Assembly (NCBI GenBank): GCA_903919045.1
Contig: CAIXGU010000219.1
Coordinates: 1-38,021 of the forward strand
Direction of reading: 5' to 3'
Source: an uncultured Eubacteriales bacterium
GTDB taxonomy: Bacteria; Bacillota; Clostridia; Saccharofermentanales; UBA5734
Length of the DNA stretch: 38,021 nt
Part shown: positions 8,701 to 17,907 of the stretch, piece by piece
Layout of the letters: each line of letters starts with the position of its first letter
How positions within the stretch are numbered: the stretch's first letter is position 1
Program-made: the position numbers and the translations under genes
Notes under the pieces: generated by a model
What the model saw: the letters and a program-made list of their open reading frames with translations, nothing else
Databases searched by the model: none
Told to the model about the DNA's origin: nothing

Positions 8701-9209
8701 AGAGGATCGATTACGAGGCCCTCTGGTCGGGCCTCGCGTTCCAGCTGCCCGCGTACCTGGCCGCCTACCGGGCGGAGGACCCGGCCCGCATCCCCGTCGA
8801 GGCCGGCTACTTCTACCTGCATGTCCCGCGCCTGTCCGGCTCCTGCGCGGCCGACGCGCCCGCGCCCGAAACGGTCGAGGAGAAGCTCCAGAAGGAGTAC
8901 CGCCTGCGCGGACTCGGCCTCGACGGACCGCACCTCGAAGCCGCCGTGCGGCACGTGCGCGGGCGGATGGCGGAGGCGTGCGGCGGGCTCTTCGGCGGGA
9001 CCTTCGACGTCCGACCCGTCTCGACCGACCGGAACGCGACGCCGTGCTCCTACTGCGACTTCCGCGGGATCTGCCGCAAGGGAGGGCTCGCGGGGACCGC
9101 GCTCGCCGCTTCGCTGCCCGCGGCGGCGCCGGGCGGCGCCCGTACCCGCAAGGAACGCTTCGCCGCGGCGCTCGACGCGGAATCCGGTCGCCCGGAGGCG
9201 ACGGCATGA
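5796..9209 (+). CDS. addB: AddB, helicase/nuclease subunit of the AddAB double-strand-break repair complex
   Basis: A 1137-residue AddB. With AddA it resects double-strand ends up to a Chi-like site for RecA loading. The N-terminal GGIGSGRTRRVL is the Walker A-like motif. Four cysteines for the 4Fe-4S cluster are present: one in YAACPFSHFC near residue 793 and three in CSYCDFRGIC near 1083-1092. The RecB-type nuclease core between them has GTLAHGVVE, RVDRVD and IVDYKTGDK near 963, so the nuclease looks intact. A low-complexity acidic and Gly/Thr/Ser insert (EEGEGPGTGSGSGTGTGT, about residues 470-490) looks like a flexible linker. The start fits the family (MGLRILHGGIG) but has no Shine-Dalgarno sequence; the -10 is immediately upstream. 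Its stop overlaps the addA start (ATGA). Confidence 0.94.
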   Translation: MGLRILHGGIGSGRTRRVLAEIRAAAEARPESRALLVVPDPLKLDTEAFLMQATDRRSLLLAEVLGFRRLAERVLGEVGGLAARYVDASGRTMAVHRVLKAHAAELAAFGPMADRPGFVPQVETVLSELRRYGVRPDDLVRSPAESGDDRAAASFRGKAHDLAVVLRGYEETLDRLGLLDPGGDLDRLSGILRSAAADREWPYDRIAWLRDASVWIDGFGERRDFTPQETRVVEALAGLCREVTVTLCADIVPGDEAAALDGPDALAIGRRTAYRLNRRLAPLLVPGGVVALDSPGRGLHPELLHLRRSLERGFSEPYDGPADAVVAFEASDAYEETAWAAAEIRRLVEAGNLRFRDVAVAACSFEAYAPLLESAFEASGVAAFLDREVRLTGSALPRFVLSFLNIASASWSLESVMACLRTGLAGVEPEEADRLENFFLARGIRGKNRIFDDRRYAPDFEAESAVLTGDADEEGEGPGTGSGSGTGTGTVRAATEADAVRAIRDRALRPLADALESVGGRKTCSERCAALETYLRDRGMPDRVYRLADALRAKGLADGSMRLVKSWNALCSVLRQMEDVAGDEPIPLDDFAALLSSGIDAARAGTIPASPDAVIAGPPDRVIARRPAVLFVLGASADALPQKGVSEGLLTAADRESLAAESGIDLPSGVADKPFEDAFREYSLLSLPTERLYLGYAATDRKGANLDPSPTVVRVAELLPGRRRVRVGPLAEAGPEDPRRRVAPAGPAHGNVSAGEDADPDLRTVRLPAGLVAAAYGGAPSMSVSQLETYAACPFSHFCKHLLALRPRDEWKPELSSAGTLAHGVVELAMDALRGRIEASLREGGDPDDVLRDYLASDVGAEVDRLLRTAARRERLGMFFDEGFRMSAGRKVRDTAEASLRAAARQLLGSPFRPVLAEWGFGTETGNALVVRLADGTPVRFQGRVDRVDADRSGDDERFAIVDYKTGDKRIDYEALWSGLAFQLPAYLAAYRAEDPARIPVEAGYFYLHVPRLSGSCAADAPAPETVEEKLQKEYRLRGLGLDGPHLEAAVRHVRGRMAEACGGLFGGTFDVRPVSTDRNATPCSYCDFRGICRKGGLAGTALAASLPAAAPGGARTRKERFAAALDAESGRPEATA

Positions 9210-12200
9210 GCGCGCCGATCGCGAAGAAGCCCACGCCCCAGCAGGAGGCGGTCCTCGCCGCGGGCCCCGGCCTGCTGCTGGTCACCGCCGCCGCGGGTTC
9301 CGGCAAGACGACCGTGATGACCGACCGCATCGTGAAGCGCATCGTCGACGGGGAGCTGGACCTGCGCCGGGTCCTCGTGATGACCTTCACGGACGCGGCC
9401 GCGGCGAACCTGCGGAAGAAGGTCGCGGAGAAGCTGCGGGAGGCCGCCGCCCGGGCCCCCGACCGCGGGGAGCGGCGCCGGCTCGCCCGGCAGGCCGCGT
9501 TCCTGCCCCATGCGGCGATCTCCACGATCCACGGCTTCTGCCTCGACGTCCTGCGCACGTCGGCGCACCGGGCGGTCGATGCGGACGGGAAGCCCCTCGT
9601 CGAGCCCGGCTTCCGGGTCGCGGACGCGGCGGAGGCCGAGCTGCTGCGCCTCGAGGCGCTCGACGCGGTGCTGGAGGCGCGCTATGCGGCCGCGGAGTCG
9701 GAGGCGCAGGAGGATGACCGGGCGCGCCGGTCCGCCGCCTTCCTCGACCTCGTCGATGCCTACGGGAACCACCGCGGCGACGGTCCGGTCCGCGAGATCG
9801 CGCTCTCGATCCACGCGTTCCTGCGCAGCATGCCCGCCTACCGCACATGGGCGGTGGACGCGATGGAGACGCTGCGCGCCTCCGTGGGCGCGTTCGGCGG
9901 TTCCGAGGCCGCCCGCCTGCTCCTCGTCTCGCTGCTGGATCTGCTCGACCGCGCCGGAGAGGCCGTTCCCGCGATGATGGACGCGCTCGGGGAGCCGTCG
10001 TGCCTCTTCCTCGCGGACGCGGCGAAGGACGCGGCTGCGAAGCGGGAGCTCCGCTCCGCGCTCGAGACGCTCCTGCGCATCCGGTCGCTGCTCTCTGATT
10101 GCGGCCTCCGCGCGGGGGCGGTCCCGGCGGACCTGTGGGACCGCGTCCACCGCGAAGCGCAGGCCCTCTCCCTCCGCTCGCTCCCGAGGAAGTCCTCGAA
10201 GACCGGCGAGGCGGCCCTCTCGTTCCTCGAGGCCTTCGGCGAGCGCATCGCCGAGCCGCTGCATGCCCTGAACGGCGCCTTCGGAGGGTCGGACCGCAGG
10301 AAGCGCTTCACCGCCGCGACCCGATTCCTCTTCCATGCGGACGCGGACGGGATCGGGCGGGGGATGGCCCCGGTCCTCGCGCCCTGCGAGGCGCTGCTGG
10401 ACCTCGTGCTCGACCTCGACGAAGCGTATGCGGCCCTGAAGCGCCGGGCCGGCGCCGTCGACTTCGACGACTTCGAGCACCTCGCGCTCGCCGTGCTGGA
10501 GCGGGAAGGGGAAGACGATTCCATCCGGGGACGGTTCCAGGAGATCTACGTCGACGAGTACCAGGACACGAGCGGCATCCAGGAGGCGATCCTCCTGAGG
10601 ATGCTGCGGAGCGGCGCACTCCTCGTCGGCGACGTGAAGCAGAGCATCTACCGCTTCCGGCACGCGAAGCCCGAGATCTTCCTCGGCAAGGCCCGGGAAT
10701 TCGCCCGCGACGTTCCGCCCGGCGAGGAGGCGTCGGTCCTTCCGAACGGCGTGCTCCGCGAACTGACGCGCAATTTCCGCAGCCTGCCGCCGATCCTCGA
10801 CGCGGCCAATCTCGTGTTCTCGAAGGTGATGCGGCGCGAGGCGGGCGAGATCGACTACGATGCCTCCCAGGCGCTGGTCCCCGTCCGTCCGGCGCCCGAG
10901 GGCGGCGCGCCTCCCGTCGAGCTGGTCCTCGTCGACCGCGCGCGCGTCGCAGGGGACGGGGCCGCGGAGCCGGCCGGCGGGGAGGACGACGGGTCGGAGG
11001 ACGAAAACACGGAGGACGTCGGCGCGGGCTCCTCGGTCGCCGAAGCCGGCGACCGCCGGCGGGAGGAGGCCGAGGGGCGCTGGATCGCGAGCCACATCCT
11101 CGCGCTCGCCGAGGAGGCGAAGGCGCGCGGGGAGGAGCCGCGCTTCGACCGCATCGCCGTGCTGGCCCGCACGCGGGACCTCGCGGCGGTCTTCGGGAAG
11201 GCGCTCGCGGCGCGCGGCATCCCCGTCGAGGAGGAGGCGTCCGGCGAATTCCTCGAGAGCCCCGAGCTCCGGCGGATGGAGGCCTTCGTCCACGTGCTCG
11301 ACAACCCCCGGCAGGACGTGCCGCTCGCCGCGACGATGCAGTCCCCGCTCGCGCCCGAGCCGTTCGACGAGGAGGAACTCCTGCGGATCCGGGTCCATGC
11401 CGCCGGGAAGGGCCAGCGGCGGGCCTTCTACCACCGCGCCGCGGCGGCGTACGCCGAGGACGGCCCCGACCCGGCGCTCCGCGGGAAGGTCGCGCGGTTC
11501 CTCGCCTGGGTGGCGGACCTGCGGGAGCGGGCGGCGCACGCGAGCCTGGATGCGCTGATCGGGCACGCGTACCGGACGTCGGGGATCCTCGAGCGCGTGG
11601 GGCGCCTGCCCGACGGCGCGGCGCGCGTCGCGGACCTGCGGATGTTCCATGAATGGGCGGGCGCCTTCGAGGCGACGAGGCTGCGCGGGCTCTACGGCTT
11701 CGCGCGGTACATCGAGCGGATGCGGAAGACGGGGAGCGGGGACGCAGTCCGCGGCGCCCGGCCGGGCGGGCGGAACGCGGTGCGCGTGATGACCCTGCAC
11801 CGGAGCAAGGGTCTCGAGTTCCCGGTCGTGTTCCTCGGAGGGCTGTCGCACGGCTTCAACCTGCGCGACGGCGCCGAATCCGTTCTCGTGTCGGAGCCGC
11901 TGGGGCTCGGCCCGGACGTGGTCGACGCGAGGCGCCGCACGGCGTACCCGTCGCACCTCAAGCTCGCGCTGCGGGAGCACGCGCGGCGCGCAGCGCTCGC
12001 CGAGGAGATGCGGCTGCTGTACGTGGCGATGACCCGCGCCGAGGACCGCCTGATCCTCGTCGCCTCCACGGCGTCGGGCCGCGAGGGACCCGACGCGCGC
12101 CTCGCGCGGATCGTCGCGGAGGCACAGGCGTGGGCGGGAGGACGCGTGCCGACGTACCGTGTCCTGTCGGCCGCGAATCCCTTCGAGTGGCTGCTCATGG

Positions 12201-13276
12201 CCTACGCGGCGGAGCGCCCCGGCGCCGCGGCGGACCTGATCGGCGCGGACGCGCCCGCGGGATCGCGCGACGCGGCCGCCGCCGAGCCTCTCGCATTCTG
12301 GACCTGCCGGCGGATCGCGGCGTCGGAGACCTTCGGAGGCGGCGTCCTCGAACGGCCGTCCGACGAGCCGGACGGCGCAGCGAGCCCCGCCGCGGAGGCG
12401 GCGTCGGCCGGTTCGCCCTTCGCCGCGTCCTACCGCTTCGACGGCGCGACGCGCGCCCCGTCGAAGGTCTCCGTCAGCGAACTGAAGCGCCGCGCGGCTC
12501 CGGAGCCCGCCGAGGGCGAGGAATCGGACGGGACGGGCGACGCGGCCGCCCCGGAGGCCTTCCTGCCGGTCGAGGGCGCGGCGGAAGGAGCCGGCGGGGA
12601 CGTCCGCCGGCTGCGCCTGCGGTTCGGCGCGCTGAAGAGCGTCGACCTGGAGATGCGCGACCTCCCGGAGCCGGCGGACGGCATGCGCGGCGCGGCGCGC
12701 GCGCTGCCTCCGAACGAGGTCGGCACGGCCGTCCACTCCGCCCTTCGGTACCTCGATCTCCGGGCGGCCGCCGCGGCGCCCGCGGACGGACGCGAGGCGG
12801 AGGTCCTGCGGCAGGTCGCGCGGATGGCCGAACTGCGGATGCTCTCGCCCGAGGAGGCCGAAGCGGCGCGCGGGTTCGCGCCGGCGATCGCGGCGTTCGC
12901 GGGCAGCGGTCTCGCGCGGCGCATCCTCGCGTCGGAGAAGGCGGGCCGCGTGTTCCGCGAGAACCCCTTCACGCTGTCGGTGCCCTGTGCGGATCTCTAC
13001 CGGTCCGTGCCGGACGCCGGCGCCTTCGCTCCCGAGGACCGCACGATGGTCCAGGGCATCGTGGACCTCTGGTTCGTCGAGGAGGGGTGCGCCGTGCTCG
13101 TGGACTACAAGACCGACCGGATCGAGGGGAGCGACGACGCGGCCGGCGAGACGCTGCGGCGGCGGTACGGCACCCAGATGCGCTACTACGCCGAGGCGAT
13201 CGAGGCCGCGACCGGCCGGCCAGTCGCCGAGCGGATCCTCTGGCTCGTGCGGCGCGGGAAGGGGTATCCGGCATGA
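9206..13276 (+). CDS. addA: AddA, helicase-nuclease subunit (UvrD/RecB-like)
   Basis: A 1356-residue SF1A helicase with a C-terminal nuclease, the 3'-5' motor of AddAB. In order: Q-motif TPQQEAV, Walker A AAAGSGKTTVMTDRI near residue 32, Walker B VDEYQDTSGIQEA near 450, motif III GDVKQSIYRFRHA, motif V TLHRSKGLEFPVV near 865, motif VI LLYVAMTRAEDRL near 940, and the RecB nuclease motif VQGIVDLWF...VLVDYKTDRI near 1299. All catalytic residues I can place are present. It is somewhat longer than typical AddA (about 1200-1250) because of acidic low-complexity inserts near residue 590 (GEDDGSEDENTEDVG) and an Ala/Glu-rich stretch near 1050. The start at 9206 overlaps the addB stop (ATGA), and its own stop overlaps the mnmM start in the same way. 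Confidence 0.95.
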   Translation: MSAPIAKKPTPQQEAVLAAGPGLLLVTAAAGSGKTTVMTDRIVKRIVDGELDLRRVLVMTFTDAAAANLRKKVAEKLREAAARAPDRGERRRLARQAAFLPHAAISTIHGFCLDVLRTSAHRAVDADGKPLVEPGFRVADAAEAELLRLEALDAVLEARYAAAESEAQEDDRARRSAAFLDLVDAYGNHRGDGPVREIALSIHAFLRSMPAYRTWAVDAMETLRASVGAFGGSEAARLLLVSLLDLLDRAGEAVPAMMDALGEPSCLFLADAAKDAAAKRELRSALETLLRIRSLLSDCGLRAGAVPADLWDRVHREAQALSLRSLPRKSSKTGEAALSFLEAFGERIAEPLHALNGAFGGSDRRKRFTAATRFLFHADADGIGRGMAPVLAPCEALLDLVLDLDEAYAALKRRAGAVDFDDFEHLALAVLEREGEDDSIRGRFQEIYVDEYQDTSGIQEAILLRMLRSGALLVGDVKQSIYRFRHAKPEIFLGKAREFARDVPPGEEASVLPNGVLRELTRNFRSLPPILDAANLVFSKVMRREAGEIDYDASQALVPVRPAPEGGAPPVELVLVDRARVAGDGAAEPAGGEDDGSEDENTEDVGAGSSVAEAGDRRREEAEGRWIASHILALAEEAKARGEEPRFDRIAVLARTRDLAAVFGKALAARGIPVEEEASGEFLESPELRRMEAFVHVLDNPRQDVPLAATMQSPLAPEPFDEEELLRIRVHAAGKGQRRAFYHRAAAAYAEDGPDPALRGKVARFLAWVADLRERAAHASLDALIGHAYRTSGILERVGRLPDGAARVADLRMFHEWAGAFEATRLRGLYGFARYIERMRKTGSGDAVRGARPGGRNAVRVMTLHRSKGLEFPVVFLGGLSHGFNLRDGAESVLVSEPLGLGPDVVDARRRTAYPSHLKLALREHARRAALAEEMRLLYVAMTRAEDRLILVASTASGREGPDARLARIVAEAQAWAGGRVPTYRVLSAANPFEWLLMAYAAERPGAAADLIGADAPAGSRDAAAAEPLAFWTCRRIAASETFGGGVLERPSDEPDGAASPAAEAASAGSPFAASYRFDGATRAPSKVSVSELKRRAAPEPAEGEESDGTGDAAAPEAFLPVEGAAEGAGGDVRRLRLRFGALKSVDLEMRDLPEPADGMRGAARALPPNEVGTAVHSALRYLDLRAAAAAPADGREAEVLRQVARMAELRMLSPEEAEAARGFAPAIAAFAGSGLARRILASEKAGRVFRENPFTLSVPCADLYRSVPDAGAFAPEDRTMVQGIVDLWFVEEGCAVLVDYKTDRIEGSDDAAGETLRRRYGTQMRYYAEAIEAATGRPVAERILWLVRRGKGYPA

Positions 13277-13908
13277 GCGGGGAGACGGAGAGTGGACCGG
13301 CGGTCCTGAACGCGCTGGCGCTGTCCCACCGGATCGTGCGCGGCGTCCTGCGTCCGGGCGACCTCGCGGTGGACGCGACGGCGGGGAACGGGCACGACAC
13401 GGCCTTCCTCGCGGGACTCGTCGGACCGGAGGGCCGCGTGCTCGCGTTCGACGTCCAGGAGGAGGCCGTGCGGCGCACGCGCGAGCGGCTCGCGGAGGGG
13501 GGGCTGCTCGACCGGTGCCTCCTGTTCGCCGAGGGGCACGAGAACCTGGAGACGCGGATCGCCGCCCTCGATGCGACATGGCGCGACCGCGGGGTCGCGG
13601 CCGCGATGTTCAACCTCGGCTGGCTGCCCGGCGCGGACCACCGCATCGGCACGCAGGCGCGGACGACGATTCCGGCGCTGCGCCAGGCGATGGCCCGGAT
13701 CCGGCCCGGCGGCGTCGTGACGGTCGCCCTCTACTACGGCCGGGAGAGCGGGTACGAGGAGCGCGACGCCTTGCTGGCGTTCGCCGCGGAGGCCGACGTG
13801 CGAACGTGGGCCGTCCAGAAGGCCGAGATCTGGAACGCGCGGAACGACGCGCCGATCTTCCTGTGCTTCGAGCGTCTCGCCCCGGGGACGCGCCGAGCGG
13901 AAGGCTAG
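13273..13908 (+). CDS. mnmM: MnmM/YtqB-type tRNA wobble-uridine methyltransferase
   Basis: A 211-residue class I SAM-dependent methyltransferase of the family containing B. subtilis YtqB (MnmM), which methylates 5-aminomethyl-2-thiouridine-type wobble bases in tRNA. The SAM-binding motif I is DATAGNGHDTAFLA, followed by VLAFDVQ; the family-specific FNLGWLPGADH and a late VALYYG strand match. The ATG at 13273 overlaps the addA stop, so translation is coupled to the addBA operon, although no functional tie to recombination is known to me. The 3' end overlaps the convergent EamA gene by 4 bases (CTAG holds both stops). Assignment to the family is firm; the exact substrate is inferred. Confidence 0.85.
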   Translation: MSGETESGPAVLNALALSHRIVRGVLRPGDLAVDATAGNGHDTAFLAGLVGPEGRVLAFDVQEEAVRRTRERLAEGGLLDRCLLFAEGHENLETRIAALDATWRDRGVAAAMFNLGWLPGADHRIGTQARTTIPALRQAMARIRPGGVVTVALYYGRESGYEERDALLAFAAEADVRTWAVQKAEIWNARNDAPIFLCFERLAPGTRRAEG

Positions 13909-14780
13909 GGAGCGAGCGAGCGGCGCAGCAGCCGCGGGCGCAGCACGCACCAGACGGTCACGGTGGCGACGATCACGGCGCCGCCGGCGATCGCGGTGGC
14001 GGTCGGGCGCTCCCCGCGGACCAGGAAGACCAGCACCGGATTGAGCAGCGGCTCGAGGATCGGCACGAGGATGAGCTCGAGCGGCGTGAGCCGGGTGGCG
14101 GCATAGGAGAAGAGGAGGTACGCCGTCCCGATCTGGACGGTGCCGAGGAGGAGCAGCGGCAGCGCGTCCCCCCACGTCGGCGCGCGCTCGAACAGGAACG
14201 GTAGCGAGACGAGGAAGACGAGGACGTTGCCGAGCTGGACCGCGGCGATCGGCGAGCCCTTCCCGAGGCGGCTCATGAACAGGGCCTGGAGCCCGAACGT
14301 CACGCCCGACGCGATCGCGAGGAGGTCGCCGAGCGCGGCCTGCGGCGCGGCGGAGAACGAGAACCCCTCGGCGAAGAAGAGGCCCATCCCGCCCATCACG
14401 ACGGCGACGACGGCGAGGTCGGTGCGGAGGACGCGCTCGCGGTAGAGGAGATAGCCCAGCACCACGACCCAGACCGGCGCCGTGTACTGCAGCAGGACCG
14501 CGTTCGCGGCAGTCGTGAGGCGCGTCGAGACGACGAAGAGGAGCATGGTGAGAGCGTTCGCGGAGGCCGCGAGCCAGAGGCCCGGACCGCCGCGCAGGTC
14601 CGGCTTCCCGCGCACCGCGAGCAGGAACACGGCGGCGACGACGCTGCGGCTGCCGGCGGTCGCGACGGGCGAGAGCGAGACCGACTTGATCAGCAGGCCG
14701 CCCGTGCTCCAGAGCACGGCGCACCCGACGAGGGCGAGCAGCGGGAGCCAGTGGGCGCGGGACGCGGGGGGGCGGGCCAT
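13905..14780 (-). CDS. EamA/DMT-family transporter
   Basis: A 291-residue integral membrane protein with the two-fold EamA repeat of the drug/metabolite transporter superfamily. About ten hydrophobic helices can be counted, starting with HWLPLLALVGCAVLWSTGGL, which is the typical helix 1 with a Trp-Ser-Thr turn. The second repeat starts at about residue 150 (LGDLLAIASGVTFGLQALF), again with the EamA pattern. The substrate cannot be told; relatives move amino acids, nucleosides or other small metabolites. The ATG at 14780 has TAGGAGG about 9 bases upstream. It overlaps the stop of convergent mnmM by 4 bases. Confidence 0.88.
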   Translation of the reverse strand: MARPPASRAHWLPLLALVGCAVLWSTGGLLIKSVSLSPVATAGSRSVVAAVFLLAVRGKPDLRGGPGLWLAASANALTMLLFVVSTRLTTAANAVLLQYTAPVWVVVLGYLLYRERVLRTDLAVVAVVMGGMGLFFAEGFSFSAAPQAALGDLLAIASGVTFGLQALFMSRLGKGSPIAAVQLGNVLVFLVSLPFLFERAPTWGDALPLLLLGTVQIGTAYLLFSYAATRLTPLELILVPILEPLLNPVLVFLVRGERPTATAIAGGAVIVATVTVWCVLRPRLLRRSLAP

Positions 14781-14826
14781 CCGGACGAACCTCCTAACGT
14801 GGGTTACGCCCGGAGCGGGCGCCGTC

Positions 14827-14835
14827 TGCTATCAT
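14827..14835 (+). promoter_or_regulatory. extended -10 (TGCTATCAT) for gpx
   Basis: TGC plus TATCAT sits 29 bases before the gpx ATG, leaving a short leader with a strong AAGGAGGA ribosome site (14852-14859). No good -35 is present. Confidence 0.55.
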
Positions 14836-14864
14836 ACGCCCATCCACCTGCAAGGAGGAAGCCC

Positions 14865-15341
14865 ATGGCAGTTTTCCATGATTTCATCCCGAACGACCTC
14901 CACGGACGCCCTGCTCCGCTCTCCGCATACGCCGGGAAGGTGCTTCTCGTCGTGAATACGGCGAGCCGCTGCGGCTTCACGCCGCAGCTCGAGGGCCTCC
15001 AGAAGCTGCACGCCGATTTCCGGGACCGCGGGTTCGCGGTGCTCGGCTTCCCGTCGAACGACTTCCTCGGCCAGGAGCCTCTCGAGGGCGTCGGCATCGA
15101 GGAGTTCTGCCGGGTCCGGTACGCGGCGGACTTCCCGCTGTTCGAGAAGGTCCACGTCCGCGGGAAGGGGAGGGACCCCCTCTACAAGCACCTCACCGAG
15201 GAGGGCCCCGAGGAGACACGCGGCGCGATCAAGTGGAACTTCACGAAGTTCCTGATCGGCCGAGACGGCCGCATCCTGGCCCGCTTCGCGCCGAACGCCG
15301 ATCCCGCGTCGCTGCGGAAGGCGATCGAGCCCTTCCTGTAG
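14865..15341 (+). CDS. glutathione peroxidase-family thiol peroxidase (cysteine type)
   Basis: A 158-residue GPx-family peroxidase that reduces hydroperoxides, in bacteria usually with thioredoxin rather than glutathione. The catalytic Cys is residue 36 in NTASRCGFTPQ and is encoded by TGC, so it is not a selenoprotein. The partner Gln (GFPSNDFLGQEPL) and Trp (IKWNFTKFLI) complete the active site. A second Cys in EEFCRVRYAADFP may be the resolving cysteine of the thioredoxin-dependent class. Length is standard. The start is set by the perfect AAGGAGGA ribosome site; the track's longer ORF runs into the divergent transporter. The next gene starts 7 bases after the stop. Confidence 0.93.
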   Translation: MAVFHDFIPNDLHGRPAPLSAYAGKVLLVVNTASRCGFTPQLEGLQKLHADFRDRGFAVLGFPSNDFLGQEPLEGVGIEEFCRVRYAADFPLFEKVHVRGKGRDPLYKHLTEEGPEETRGAIKWNFTKFLIGRDGRILARFAPNADPASLRKAIEPFL

Positions 15342-15348
15342 TCCGGCC

Positions 15349-16332
15349 ATGGGACGCCTCCCGGCGGTCTGGCATCCCGAGCGCTTCCAGGGCGCCGGCA
15401 GGCGACGCAGGTACTTCGAGGGCTGGTACTTCAAGCTCGTCGATCGGGAGCGCGGCGCCGCCCTGGCCCTCATCCCCGGCATCGCGATGGGCGACGGGAA
15501 GGAGGACCGCCACGCCTTCGTCCAGCTGATCGACGATCGGACCGGCCGCGTGGCCTACTTCCGCTATCCGTTCGAGGCGTTCCGCTCCGCGCCGGAGCGG
15601 TTCGCGATCGAGATCGGCCCCAACCGGTTCGACGCGCACGGGCTCTCGATCGACCTGGAGGAGGGCGGATTCCGGGCGACGGGCACGCTCTGCTTCGACG
15701 GGGTCGTGCCGTTCCCGAAGACGTTCCTGAACCCGGGCGTCATGGGCCCGTTCTCGTTCGTGCCGGGGATGGAGTGCTACCACGGCATCGTGAACGTCCG
15801 GCACCGCGTCCACGGCACGCTCGACCTCGACGGGACCCCGACCGTCTTCGAGGGCGGGGAGGGCTACATCGAGAAGGATTGGGGCCGCTCGTTCCCCTCG
15901 GCCTGGATCTGGGTGCAGGCGAACCATTTCCCCGATTCCGACGCGAGCTTCCTGTTCTCCGTCGCCCGGATCCCCTGGGGGCGCGGCTCCTTCAACGGGT
16001 TCCTGTGCTTCCTGCTCCATCAGGGCCGTCTGTACCGCTTCGCGACGTACGACCGCTCCCGCCTCGTCCGTCTCGGACGCGAAGGCGACGTCGTGCGCGG
16101 CGAGCTGCGCGGGCCGAAGGGCCTGCGCCTCTCGTTCACCGCGGACCGCGGAGCGGCCGGGATCCTGCGCGCCCCGAAGGACGGCCGCATGGAGCGCGAG
16201 ATCGAGGAGAGCCTCGCCGCGACGGTCGCGGCGAGGCTCTCGGATCGGAAGGGCCGGGTGCTGTTCGAGTCCACGAGCCGGCCCGCGGCGATGGAGATCG
16301 CCGGCGAGGTCGACGGGCTCCTGCGGCGCTAG
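15349..16332 (+). CDS. tocopherol cyclase-like protein
   Basis: A 327-residue protein of the tocopherol cyclase-like family (PF14249). The signature YFEGWYFKLVD lies near residue 25, followed by ALIPGIAM, HAFVQLIDD, and the central GYIEKDWGRSFPSAWIWVQA with NHF. Plant homologues close the chromanol ring of vitamin E. Bacterial members occur in organisms that make no tocopherol and their substrate is unknown, so a lipocalin-like lipid-binding or cyclase role is only an inference. No signal peptide is seen. No clear ribosome site precedes the ATG, and the gpx stop is 7 bases upstream, which suggests coupling to gpx. Near the 3' end the gene contains a perfect 16-bp hairpin. Confidence 0.85.
   Translation: MGRLPAVWHPERFQGAGRRRRYFEGWYFKLVDRERGAALALIPGIAMGDGKEDRHAFVQLIDDRTGRVAYFRYPFEAFRSAPERFAIEIGPNRFDAHGLSIDLEEGGFRATGTLCFDGVVPFPKTFLNPGVMGPFSFVPGMECYHGIVNVRHRVHGTLDLDGTPTVFEGGEGYIEKDWGRSFPSAWIWVQANHFPDSDASFLFSVARIPWGRGSFNGFLCFLLHQGRLYRFATYDRSRLVRLGREGDVVRGELRGPKGLRLSFTADRGAAGILRAPKDGRMEREIEESLAATVAARLSDRKGRVLFESTSRPAAMEIAGEVDGLLRR
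16207..16241 (+). repeat. perfect 16-bp inverted repeat with 3-base loop inside the tocopherol cyclase-like gene
   Basis: GAGAGCCTCGCCGCGA, then CGG, then TCGCGGCGAGGCTCTC: the two arms are exact reverse complements. It encodes ordinary residues (ESLAATVAARLS) near the C-terminus, so the structure is not required by the protein. Confidence 0.95.
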
Positions 16333-16337
16333 GCCGG

Positions 16338-16351
16338 GATCCGCGCGGATC
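16338..16351. repeat. 14-base palindrome between convergent genes
   Basis: GATCCGCGCGGATC is a perfect palindrome in the 34-base gap between the tocopherol cyclase-like gene and gdhA. It could form a small hairpin from either strand; no T-run follows on either side, so a terminator role is weak. Confidence 0.4.
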
Positions 16352-16366
16352 GTCCGCGTTCGTGGG

Positions 16367-17765
<1,399 letters not shown>

Positions 17766-17833
17766 GTCTACCACAACCCCTGCGCAGGAAAAAGATGCAG
17801 GATATTATTCCATAGCATGCAAAAATCCGTTAT

Positions 17834-17862
17834 TTTCCAGACGCGACCGGATGGGGTAATAT
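17834..17862 (+). promoter_or_regulatory. possible promoter for the acyl-CoA ligase-like gene (TTTTCC-N17-TAATAT)
   Basis: A TAATAT with a weak TTTTCC 17 bases upstream lies in the unusually AT-rich stretch between gdhA and the ligase, 45 bases before its ATG. The same stretch carries AAAATCCGTTATTTT, a 5-bp inverted repeat. Confidence 0.35.
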
Positions 17863-17907
17863 GGGGGAACGAAGCGCGCCCGAACGGAGACCGACCGGAG
17901 GTGGCGG

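Noticed and set aside
7025-9205. Upstream extension of the addA frame in the ORF track
   Set aside because: This is a shadow of addB. The family start MSAPIAKKPTPQQEAV at 9206 overlaps the addB stop as ATGA.
9050-13579. 1509-residue minus-strand ORF antisense to addA
   Set aside because: Arg/Ala/Gly/Pro-rich composition with no domain pattern; it mirrors the intact addA frame. GC-rich DNA gives long spurious frames.
14970-14972. Possible selenocysteine at the glutathione peroxidase active site
   Set aside because: The codon is TGC, not TGA, and no hairpin of SECIS type is needed.
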